From: JAJZGK01 sp035538795 | GTDB taxonomy: Bacteria > Pseudomonadota > Alphaproteobacteria > Rhodospirillales > Magnetospirillaceae | Direction of reading: 5' to 3' | NCBI GenBank assembly: GCA_035538795.1 | Contig: DATLJS010000024.1 | Location: forward strand, 88,999 to 152,998 | Length of the DNA stretch: 64,000 nt | Part shown: in pieces, positions 9,042-16,159 of the stretch | How positions within the stretch are numbered: position 1 is the first letter of the stretch | Layout: each line of letters opens with the position of its first letter | Translations under genes and position numbers: made by a program | Notes under the pieces: model-generated | What the model was told of the DNA's origin: nothing | The model's input: the letters and a program-made list of their open reading frames with translations, nothing else | Database searches by the model: none

Positions 9042-9829
9042 AGCAGGCCGCTGACGAAGGCCGTCACGGCCCCGGCGACCGGCCCCGGATGCCGAAGATG
9101 GGGGCTGTGCCCGCATTCTTCGATCACCAGTCGCTCGACCCGGCCGCTCAGACAGTGTTCGATCCGATCCAGTTGAGCCAGGGTGGCATATTCGTCCTGG
9201 CGCCCCTGCACCAACAGAACCGGCACGCGGATGCCGCTGATTTCTGCTCCAATGTCCCAGGTGCGAAAATCGGGATGCAGCCAAGCGCTGGCCCAGCCGT
9301 GGAAGGCCACGTCGACGTTGCCGCCGTGATAGCGGGCCAGCCGTTGGCGCAGGCTTTTGCCATGGTCGTCGGCGCGGTATTGCTCCAAGGCCCGGGCGAT
9401 GCCCGCCACCGTCATGTCTTCGACGAAGACGTGGGGAGCTTCGGCGACGACGCCCAGCAGGGTTGGGGCGGGCGACAGGGCGGCGTTGAGCAAGGCGATG
9501 GTGCCGCCGTCGGAGTGGCCGACCAGGACATGGCGGCCGATTCCCAGGGCGGCGAGCAATTCCGGCAGAGGGCCGACGGCTTCGCGGTGCAGATAGTCCA
9601 GGGGACGGGGAAGCGGCACCGGACCAGATCCGCCATAGCCGTATCGGCTATAGGCCAGCACGCGGCAACCGCTGGCCTGGGCCAGCCGCTGGGGAAAGTC
9701 CTTCCATTGGGCGATGGAGCCCAGGCCTTCGTGCAGCAGCACCAGGGTCGGCGCCTGTTCCTCCGCAGGCTCCCACAGCTGATATTCCACGGGGCCGCCG
9801 GTCAGGGCGATGCGGGGATAAGGTGTCAC
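9038..9829 (-). CDS. Alpha/beta-fold hydrolase
   Basis: This 263-residue cytoplasmic alpha/beta hydrolase has an oxyanion strand (LVLLHEGLGS), the nucleophile elbow GHSDGG, a distal acid in VQGRQDEYA and the C-terminal catalytic His in EECGHSPHL. The overall pattern is of the MhpC / epoxide hydrolase-like superfamily. The physiological ester or C-C substrate cannot be told from sequence. It follows the SPOR lipoprotein gene with one base between them, so they are probably co-transcribed. Confidence 0.8.
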   Translation of the reverse strand: MTPYPRIALTGGPVEYQLWEPAEEQAPTLVLLHEGLGSIAQWKDFPQRLAQASGCRVLAYSRYGYGGSGPVPLPRPLDYLHREAVGPLPELLAALGIGRHVLVGHSDGGTIALLNAALSPAPTLLGVVAEAPHVFVEDMTVAGIARALEQYRADDHGKSLRQRLARYHGGNVDVAFHGWASAWLHPDFRTWDIGAEISGIRVPVLLVQGRQDEYATLAQLDRIEHCLSGRVERLVIEECGHSPHLRHPGPVAGAVTAFVSGLL

Positions 9830-9830
9830 G

Positions 9831-10652
9831 TCAATCGCGGCCCTTGGCTCCGCAATCAGGCAGCATCTTCACCAGGGATTTGCACAGCGCCTTGCCATCG
9901 GTTTCGCTCAGACCCTTGGCCTTCAGGCGCAGATAGGTTCCCTTGCCGGGCAGCGTGATCTTCGACAGTTCCGGCTGGGCATGGGCCAGCAGCGGCGACG
10001 CCTTGCCCAGTTCCTTCCAGCCTTCCATGGCCGTGCCCTTGTCGCGGTACGAGGCCAGATAGACCAGGGCGCCCGCCTTGCCGGGCTTGGCCTCATCGGT
10101 TTTTTTCTCGTCGTGCTTGGCGTCTTCCGCGGTTCTGGCGTCGGCCTTGGCTTCGGGCTTCATTTCCGGCACGGTCGCCCGCACCAGATGCAATACCTGC
10201 CCGTCGGTCACCGTCAGCAGGCTACCGTCGCGGGCCATCAGGTAGGAACCGAAGGCATCCTTGCCGCATGTCACGCTCAAGGAGGGGCGGGCCTGCCTCA
10301 GCGCCTCAGCGTCGCTTGTCGCCAAGCCCAGGAAAGCGGCTTCGCTTTGGCTTTCGGCGCGGTAGGTGGGCTGGGGACAGGTGCGCCCGGCCATGTCGGT
10401 GGCGCCGTATTCTTCAAGATGCAGCTTCTGCCCCAAAGGCGGCATGGCGGCGGTGGGCTGGGCGGAGCCGAACTGCTCGGCGACGCTCCACAATCCCATC
10501 CAGGGCTGGATCGAACCGCTTTCCGCCTCGGCCTTGGCCTCTTCCTTGGCGGCGGGGGGCGCGGCGGCTGAAGCTGGCGTCGGCGGCGGTTCGGACGCGC
10601 AGGCGGCCAGCATCAGGGTCAGGGCGGAAGCGACGATCGCCTGGCTCTTCAT
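9831..10652 (-). CDS. Lipoprotein with C-terminal SPOR-like domain
   Basis: The 273-residue product begins with a lipoprotein signal peptide and lipobox LAAC (Cys about residue 18). A Pro/Ala/Lys-rich linker follows, and there is a second Lys/Glu-rich low-complexity stretch around residues 165-190. Residues about 192-268 (VYLASYRDKGTAMEGW ... KGTYLRLKAKGLS ... ALCKSL) have the spacing of a SPOR peptidoglycan-binding repeat. SPOR domains bind denuded glycan at division sites, so an envelope role is likely. The middle region, with two Cys (TCPQ and TCGK), is unrecognised. The SPOR call is by eye and should be regarded as probable. Confidence 0.6.
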   Translation of the reverse strand: MKSQAIVASALTLMLAACASEPPPTPASAAAPPAAKEEAKAEAESGSIQPWMGLWSVAEQFGSAQPTAAMPPLGQKLHLEEYGATDMAGRTCPQPTYRAESQSEAAFLGLATSDAEALRQARPSLSVTCGKDAFGSYLMARDGSLLTVTDGQVLHLVRATVPEMKPEAKADARTAEDAKHDEKKTDEAKPGKAGALVYLASYRDKGTAMEGWKELGKASPLLAHAQPELSKITLPGKGTYLRLKAKGLSETDGKALCKSLVKMLPDCGAKGRD

Positions 10653-10667
10653 GGAAACGCCTTTCGC

Positions 10668-11501
10668 TTAGAGAAGATCGAGCAACAGCTTGCGCCGGTT
10701 CAAAGGCTGGACCGGGCGGGCGTTGTTGGGGAACAGCTTGGCGAATTTGGCGATCTGCTCGGCCGAGGCCGTCACCGGCTTGCGGTAGACCACCCAGGAA
10801 ACGATCTCGGAGCAGGGCGGAGTGGTCAGCGACCCGGCATAGCGATAGGTGGCGCTGTCGGCGGGGATCAGGGCCGAAGGCAGAAGCTGCACATCGGCTT
10901 TGGCGGTTTCTCCCGCTTTCTCCGGCAGAATGCGCCAGACGGTTTCCAGGGTACTGTTGGCCTCGCCCTTGGTGATCATGATCCCCAGAACCGCCAGGCC
11001 GCCGTTGGCGGCGCGGTGGACGAAATGCACCTCCATGTCAAAGGCGGTGCCGGCCAGCGTGTGTTCACTGGGATGATGGAAATGGTATTGGATCAGATCG
11101 TAAGCCGTGCCGTCCAATTCCAGGCTGCTGCCCTTGGGGCAATTGACCTGGATGGTGTGACCGTTGTTGACCACTTCCAGCGGCATGGCCTGCCAGTGCA
11201 AGGCCGGGGCTTTCAGCAGGGCGGAAACAGGCTGGTCCAGATTGATCGGAGACTGTTCCCTGCCCAGGCCGCAGGCGCCGTATTCCGAGGAAAGCTGGCC
11301 CCATTTCTCGGGGCCCCCCTCTCCCTCATAATCCCAATGGGGCGGGTGCGCCGCCGCTTCGCCGTGGGTTGGCGCGGGGGCGGTCAGCGAGGTGGGGGCG
11401 TGGCTTTCGGCGGCGAAGGCCGCCTTGGCTCCCAACATGCTGCACACCGGACAAACCACGGCGGCATTGGCGAAGTGGCGCAAAAAGGCACGGCGTTCCA
11501 T
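10668..11501 (-). CDS. Alpha-type carbonic anhydrase, Tat-exported
   Basis: The protein has 277 residues. The zinc histidines of alpha-carbonic anhydrases are visible in YHFHHPSEH and EVHFVH, along with QSPINL and the substrate pocket SLTTPPCSE. It interconverts CO2 and bicarbonate. The N-terminus ERRAFLRHFANAAVVCPVCS is a twin-arginine-type signal, so the enzyme is expected in the periplasm. The ATG at 11501 is preferred to one nine codons upstream because AGGAGG lies directly before it. It sits 15 bp upstream of the SPOR lipoprotein gene. Confidence 0.92.
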   Translation of the reverse strand: MERRAFLRHFANAAVVCPVCSMLGAKAAFAAESHAPTSLTAPAPTHGEAAAHPPHWDYEGEGGPEKWGQLSSEYGACGLGREQSPINLDQPVSALLKAPALHWQAMPLEVVNNGHTIQVNCPKGSSLELDGTAYDLIQYHFHHPSEHTLAGTAFDMEVHFVHRAANGGLAVLGIMITKGEANSTLETVWRILPEKAGETAKADVQLLPSALIPADSATYRYAGSLTTPPCSEIVSWVVYRKPVTASAEQIAKFAKLFPNNARPVQPLNRRKLLLDLL

Positions 11502-11666
11502 GGGTGCAGCCTCCTGATTTATTTTCAAGGATGCTGACGCAGTTCCTTGCCGTGATCAACGAGTAATAGAAGAACTCCGATGTCCCAGCCCTTGCGCAAG
11601 CTTTTGCCCAGGCTCATCTATGCCAATGATGGAAGAGACGAAAGCCGCCGTAACGGGGTGTGAGAA

Positions 11667-11819
11667 ATGGCCGAATGTCTTGGTCTTTGTGATTACGTCG
11701 ATGATGTCTGTATGGGCTGCGGCCGCGATTTCAGTCTGGTCGAGCCCGAAGACAAGGAGGAAGCCGCGTCTTCCCGGGAAAACGCGGCTTCCTCCGGAAA
11801 CGAGCCGGCGAAGGATTAA
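11667..11819 (+). CDS. Small DUF1289-like four-cysteine protein
   Basis: This is a 50-residue reading frame with Cys at positions 4, 8, 15 and 18. The spacing C-x3-C-x6-C-x2-C-GR is that of DUF1289, as in the gene at 3415, followed by an acidic Ala/Ser-rich tail. No strong ribosome-binding site is visible, and its stop overlaps the convergent reductase stop by 4 bp. A perfect 11-bp inverted repeat (AGGAAGCCGCG / CGCGGCTTCCT, 11758-11793) lies inside the coding sequence. The Cys pattern argues for a real gene, but the length and weak start leave doubt. Confidence 0.5.
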   Translation: MAECLGLCDYVDDVCMGCGRDFSLVEPEDKEEAASSRENAASSGNEPAKD

Positions 11820-12976
11820 GCCAGGATGTCGGGCATGGATTTGCCCAGGGCCTGACGCTCTCCGGTCTTGGCGCCGCTGAGGGCGAAGCCGACGGCAGCG
11901 CCGTCGCCGTTGACGTACAGAGCCTTCAGGTCGCGCCCTTCCCCTTCCACCGTCCAGTTTCCCGCCGTGCCGAAAGGCGGCGGGCATACCGCCACCGGCA
12001 AGGCGGGCGTCTTGACCACCACCGGCAAGGCGGGAAGCGCCAGAGGTGTATCCGATCCGGCCAGGGTGGACGCCAAGGCGCGGGCCTGGGCCATCAGCGG
12101 CAGCACGAACGGCAGCGGCCCGGCATCGGTCTGGGCGCAGTCGCCGATGGCGAAGATGGACGGATCGGACGTTCTCAGCAGACGGTCCACGACGATGCCC
12201 TTGTCCACCGTCAGCCCGGCCTGACGGGCCAGTTCGACACGGGGCAGCAGGCCGATAGCCGACAGGGCGAGATCGAAATCCACCACCGACTCGTCGTCGA
12301 GGAAAGCCTTGCCGGGTTCGAAGCGAACCACCGAACGGGACAGATGCAGGCTGACGCCGATGCCGGTCAGAGCCTGGGTCACGGCATCGCCCAATTGCTG
12401 GGGCAACAGGCGGCCCAGCGGCCAGGGGGCGGGGTCGACGACGGTTACACGATGGCCGGCGCCGGCCAGATCGTTGGCGAATTCCGCGCCGATCAAGCCG
12501 GCCCCGATCAGCAGCACGCGGGAGCCTTGCCCCAGCTTGCCGCGCCAGACGGTGTAATCGTCCAGGTCGTTGACGCTGTGCACGACCACCTTGTCCGATC
12601 CGTCGACCTTGTAAGGCCGGGGGTCGGCGCCGACGGCCAGGACCAGCCGGCCATAGGCCAGTTGTGTCTCGGCGCCGTCGGCGGCCTTGACCGTGACGAT
12701 CTTGGCCTGGAGATCGATGCTACCGGCCCGGCTGCGGGTCAGTACGGTCAGGGACAGTTCCCCGGCGAACTGCTCGGCAGTCTTCTGCGCCAGGGCGGCG
12801 GGAGTTTTGCCCTGGGCGAAGGCATTGGACAGCATCGGCTTGCTGTAGACCTCGCCGCCGTCGGCGGTGATCACCGTGACCGGAGTCTCGCGGTCCAGTT
12901 TCCTGAACTCGCGGGCCAGGGTATACCCCCCCAGCCCGCTGCCCAGGATCACCACGCCTTTATCCAAGGCGCCCAT
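11816..12976 (-). CDS. NAD(P)/FAD-dependent oxidoreductase, rubredoxin reductase-like
   Basis: The 386 residues contain two dinucleotide-binding folds: FAD at VVILGSGLGGYTLAREF (about residues 8-24) and NAD(P) at VLLIGAGLIGAEFANDLAG. A second FAD contact is IFAIGDCAQ (about 275). The layout matches rubredoxin-NAD+ reductases and related pyridine-nucleotide disulfide reductases without the redox Cys pair. It starts 2 bp after the rubredoxin stop with GGAGGAG upstream, so it very likely passes electrons from NAD(P)H to that rubredoxin. Confidence 0.88.
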   Translation of the reverse strand: MGALDKGVVILGSGLGGYTLAREFRKLDRETPVTVITADGGEVYSKPMLSNAFAQGKTPAALAQKTAEQFAGELSLTVLTRSRAGSIDLQAKIVTVKAADGAETQLAYGRLVLAVGADPRPYKVDGSDKVVVHSVNDLDDYTVWRGKLGQGSRVLLIGAGLIGAEFANDLAGAGHRVTVVDPAPWPLGRLLPQQLGDAVTQALTGIGVSLHLSRSVVRFEPGKAFLDDESVVDFDLALSAIGLLPRVELARQAGLTVDKGIVVDRLLRTSDPSIFAIGDCAQTDAGPLPFVLPLMAQARALASTLAGSDTPLALPALPVVVKTPALPVAVCPPPFGTAGNWTVEGEGRDLKALYVNGDGAAVGFALSGAKTGERQALGKSMPDILA

Positions 12977-12978
12977 GA

Positions 12979-13143
12979 TTACTCCTCCACCGGCTCGAAA
13001 TCGGCCTTGGAGACGCCGCAATCCGGACAAGACCAGTCGTCGGGAATGGACTCGAACGGAGTGCCGGCGGGAATACCGTCGTCGGGGATGCCGACAGCCG
13101 GGTCATAGGTGAAGCCGCAGACGACGCAGACATACTTCTTCAT
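12979..13143 (-). CDS. Rubredoxin
   Basis: The 54-residue protein has the classical Fe(Cys)4 pattern: CVVCGFTYD near residue 6 and CPDCGVSKADF near residue 39, with the invariant DDW core between them. It is a one-electron carrier in the cytoplasm. It stands between its presumed reductase (downstream, 2 bp gap) and a rubrerythrin-like diiron protein (upstream, 39 bp gap) on one strand. Confidence 0.95.
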   Translation of the reverse strand: MKKYVCVVCGFTYDPAVGIPDDGIPAGTPFESIPDDWSCPDCGVSKADFEPVEE

Positions 13144-13182
13144 GATGGGATTCCTTCTTGTTTGCTGTTGCCGTCTGAAATC

Positions 13183-13665
13183 TCAGGCGCCCTTCTTCTG
13201 GGCGGCCAGGGTGTCGCGGTAATGGTTGGCGTGGCGTTCCTCGACCTTGGCCAGGGCGGCGAAACGCTTGGCGGCAGTGGCCAGAGTCTTGGCGAATTGC
13301 TCGGCGTGCTCCTTGGATTCGGCGATCTGCTCGTCGATCTCGGCGACGGCGGCGGCATGGCCTTCCTGTTCGGCCAGATGGCGGAACTTGGGATACATCT
13401 CGGTGTATTCGTAGGTTTCGCCGTCAATGGCCAGCTGCAGCATTTTTTCGACGGTCAACTGGTCCTTGGGATACAGCAGGTCGAGATGGCCGAAGGCATG
13501 GGCGGTTTCCTGTTCGGCCGTCTTCTCGAAGACCTCGGCCACGTCGATGGCTCCCAGTTCGCGGGCCCGGCGGGCGAAGAACAGATACTTGCGATTCGCC
13601 ATGGATTCGCCGGCGAATGCGGCTTCAATGTTCTTGATGGTCGGCGATTCGGGATTGATTGCCAT
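13183..13665 (-). CDS. Rubrerythrin-like diiron protein without its own rubredoxin domain
   Basis: The 160-residue four-helix ferritin-like protein has repeated Glu/ExxH ligands (AFAGESMANRKY, AEQETAHAFGH, EYTEMYPKF, VEERHANHY). Rubrerythrins reduce hydrogen peroxide. Most carry a C-terminal rubredoxin domain, but this one ends shortly after the last helix, and a free-standing rubredoxin gene follows. Together with the reductase this makes a complete NAD(P)H-to-peroxide chain. The start is fixed by AGGAGAAA before ATG at 13665. Confidence 0.9.
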   Translation of the reverse strand: MAINPESPTIKNIEAAFAGESMANRKYLFFARRARELGAIDVAEVFEKTAEQETAHAFGHLDLLYPKDQLTVEKMLQLAIDGETYEYTEMYPKFRHLAEQEGHAAAVAEIDEQIAESKEHAEQFAKTLATAAKRFAALAKVEERHANHYRDTLAAQKKGA

Positions 13666-13832
13666 TTGGTTTCTCCTAGTCCTGAACAATCGGTTCGTTC
13701 GATGACCCAAGCTAACCAAATTCAACAGATCGATGGAAACGAGTAATATTCCTATTATTAATCGGAAAAATCGATATGTTGCCCCGCAAGCCCAGGTCGC
13801 GAAACAGCATATAGGAACTGTCTGGAAAGGTT

Positions 13833-14837
13833 CTAGGGATTAAACCTTATGGAAGTAAGGTTATTTTCCGCCCGCCGATCGGCTCCGGACGGTAGCGGCG
13901 CATGGGGGGCGTCGATCCAGGCGGCGATGTCGGCCAGCACCACCTGGGCCTGCAGATCGCGCAGCAGCATGTGATAGCCGTTGGCATAGACCGCCTTGAC
14001 CTGGGAATCGCCGCCGGCCAGACGGGACATCATGCGGTAGGACGGAGCGGCGGGAATGACTTCGTCATGTTCGCCGTACAGAACCAGGGCCGGAGTCGCC
14101 AGGCGGTCGGCGCAGTTCTGGGCATTGGTCATCAGGTCCACCAGCCCGTGGATGGTGTCGACGCGGGTCTCCTTGATCACCAAGGGATCGCGGCTCAAGG
14201 CGCGCAGCATCTCGATATTGTCGGAGGGGGCGACGTTCAATCCCTCGCCGGTGAGCGTCATCCAAGGCAGCACATGGGACGTCATCCACAGGGCGCTGCG
14301 CTCGAAGATGTTCATGTCGTCGCGGCCCCAGACCGCCGGAGCCGACAGGATGACGCCGCTGACGGCCGGAGGATGGGCCGACGTCATGGTGCGCATGACC
14401 ACGGCGCCGCCCATGCTTTCGCCCATGGCATAAAGGGGAACGCCGGGATGGCGGCCGCCGATCAGCCGTAAGGCCGTGGACAAGTCGTTGGTCATGGCCT
14501 CTTCGCCGGCCCAATAGCTGGGCCAGGGGCCTTGGCCGAAGCCGCGCTGGTCGTAGGCGTAGACGGCGACGCCGCGGGCCGCCAGATATTTCCCCGGGCC
14601 GTCGAAGGCGTTGGAATAATCGTTCATGCCGTGCAGGGCGACGATGACGGCCTTGACCGGCTGTCCGTCGGCCGGCAGCCAGCGGCGGTAGGGCAGGCGG
14701 GCTTCGTCGGCGGTGACGATGGCCTCGGCCTCCAGGCGTGGCTCGATGGTCGCGGGGCCGGGAGGCTTCAGGGTCGGGGCGCAGGCGGCGGGAAAAAGAA
14801 ATGTCAGCATTACCAGCAGCCTGCCCCAACGGTTCAT
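13833..14837 (-). CDS. Alpha/beta hydrolase lipoprotein, lysophospholipase / monoacylglycerol-lipase-like
   Basis: The 334-residue protein begins with a lipoprotein signal (lipobox PAAC, Cys about 19) and is probably anchored in the envelope. The oxyanion strand VIVALHGMNDYSNAF, nucleophile motif GESMGG, acid in LYGEHDEVIP and His in NGYHMLL match the serine aminopeptidase S33 / monoacylglycerol lipase group. It starts 2 bp after the ABC ATPase stop, so the two are likely one transcript. A membrane-lipid turnover role is inferred. Confidence 0.85.
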   Translation of the reverse strand: MNRWGRLLVMLTFLFPAACAPTLKPPGPATIEPRLEAEAIVTADEARLPYRRWLPADGQPVKAVIVALHGMNDYSNAFDGPGKYLAARGVAVYAYDQRGFGQGPWPSYWAGEEAMTNDLSTALRLIGGRHPGVPLYAMGESMGGAVVMRTMTSAHPPAVSGVILSAPAVWGRDDMNIFERSALWMTSHVLPWMTLTGEGLNVAPSDNIEMLRALSRDPLVIKETRVDTIHGLVDLMTNAQNCADRLATPALVLYGEHDEVIPAAPSYRMMSRLAGGDSQVKAVYANGYHMLLRDLQAQVVLADIAAWIDAPHAPLPSGADRRAENNLTSIRFNP

Positions 14838-14839
14838 GA

Positions 14840-15820
14840 TCAGCTCGCGCGTTCCGCCGCCGCCTGTTGGGCCCCATGCCCGGTCAGACGCAGGAAGATG
14901 TCTTCCAAATCGGCTTCCACGGTGGAAAGGTCAACCACTCCCAGGCCCGAGGCGCGGACGCCTTCGAGAATCTGCCCGACGTTGGTGGCGCTGGGCTTGT
15001 AGCGGAAGCGCAGGCGGCGGGCATCCAGCCGCTCGGGCGACCAGGGCGCCAGGGGACCGGGAACCTGATCCAGATCCCGGTCGACGGTCAGACAAAGCTG
15101 CTTGCTGTCGAGACGGCCCAGCAGATCATTTTTCTCTTCGTGCGCCACCAGTTGACCGTGGTCGATGATGGCGATGCGGTCGCACAGCTCCTCGGCCTCT
15201 TCCAGATAATGGGTGGTCAGAACGATGGTGGTGCCTTGCTCGTTCAACTGTTTGACATAGGCCCATAATTGCTGGCGCAGTTCGATGTCGACGCCGGCGG
15301 TGGGCTCGTCCAGCACCAGGATCGGCGGCGTATGCACCATGGCCTTGGCCACCAGCAGGCGGCGGCGCATGCCGCCCGACAGGGTGCGGGCATAGGCGTG
15401 GGCCTTGTCGGCCAGACCGACCGCTTCGAGGATCTCGTCGGTGCGGCGTTCGGTCTTGGGCACGCCGTACATGCCGGCCTGAACTTCCAGCAGTTCGCGC
15501 GGGGTGAAGAAAGGGTCGAGGTTCAATTCCTGCGGCACCACGCCGATGGCGCAGCGGGCGGCGCGTTCGTCGTCGGCGACGTCGGTCCCCCAGATCTTGG
15601 CGACGCCCGAGGTCTTGGTGACCAGGCCGGCCAGAATGTTGATGAACGTCGATTTGCCGGCGCCGTTCGGTCCCAACAGGCCGAAAAACGATCCGCGGGG
15701 AATGGACAGCGACACGGCGTCCAGGGCCTTCTTGGCCGGCTGGCGGCCGCGAGGCGCGTAGACCTTGGTTAAACCGACGGTTTCGATGGCGTATTCGGGA
15801 AAGAAATCAGAGCTGGACAT
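14840..15820 (-). CDS. ABC transporter ATP-binding protein (ABC-2 type)
   Basis: The protein has 326 residues with Walker A GPNGAGKS, Q-loop VPQELNLDPFFT, signature LSGGMRRR, Walker B ILVLDEPTAGVD and the H-loop LTTHYLEEAEEL. A DUF4162-like C-terminal extension follows. This is the NodI/YadG/CcmA-like group that works with an ABC-2 permease. No permease gene lies on either side; the next gene downstream is a lipoprotein hydrolase. The partner is therefore encoded elsewhere. The start at 15820 has only a weak ribosome-binding site. Confidence 0.87.
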   Translation of the reverse strand: MSSSDFFPEYAIETVGLTKVYAPRGRQPAKKALDAVSLSIPRGSFFGLLGPNGAGKSTFINILAGLVTKTSGVAKIWGTDVADDERAARCAIGVVPQELNLDPFFTPRELLEVQAGMYGVPKTERRTDEILEAVGLADKAHAYARTLSGGMRRRLLVAKAMVHTPPILVLDEPTAGVDIELRQQLWAYVKQLNEQGTTIVLTTHYLEEAEELCDRIAIIDHGQLVAHEEKNDLLGRLDSKQLCLTVDRDLDQVPGPLAPWSPERLDARRLRFRYKPSATNVGQILEGVRASGLGVVDLSTVEADLEDIFLRLTGHGAQQAAAERAS

Positions 15821-15913
15821 GCATCCACGCGATAAGAGAATTGATTGGCTTGCGGCAATGGGTATCATCCGCCGGACCGCCCGTGCAATGAGCAACGTGC
15901 AACGAGGAACGAT

Positions 15914-16090
15914 ATGAGCGACGAAGTCGTCACCGTCAATACCACCACCGTGGCCTGCGAAGGCAATGGCCCCGTCACCGGCCATCCCAAGGTCTTCCTG
16001 ACGTTCGCCGATGGCAAGAAGGAATTGGTCTGCCCCTATTGCAGCCGCACCTTCAAGCTGGCCGAAGGCGCCAAGTCGCACGGGCACTGA
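15914..16090 (+). CDS. Zinc-finger CHCC protein, NDUFS6-like
   Basis: The 58-residue protein has one CHCC zinc site: an N-terminal Cys (VACEGN), the GHP histidine, then CPYCSRTF. This is the conserved module of the complex I accessory subunit NDUFS6, found as a stand-alone protein in alphaproteobacteria, where it is presumed to associate with NADH dehydrogenase. It is divergent from the ABC gene and starts after CGAGGAAC. It lies 69 bp before polA. Confidence 0.85.
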   Translation: MSDEVVTVNTTTVACEGNGPVTGHPKVFLTFADGKKELVCPYCSRTFKLAEGAKSHGH

Positions 16091-16159
16091 GGGAAACCCC
16101 TCCCTTTTTGCCGCCGATCGCCTAAGTTTTACCTCGTCACGCGGTAAGAAGGATTCGTC

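Noticed and set aside
11556..11987. 143-codon minus-strand frame before the carbonic anhydrase gene
   Set aside because: It overlaps the reductase 3' end and the small Cys gene antisense, with no motif or ribosome-binding site.
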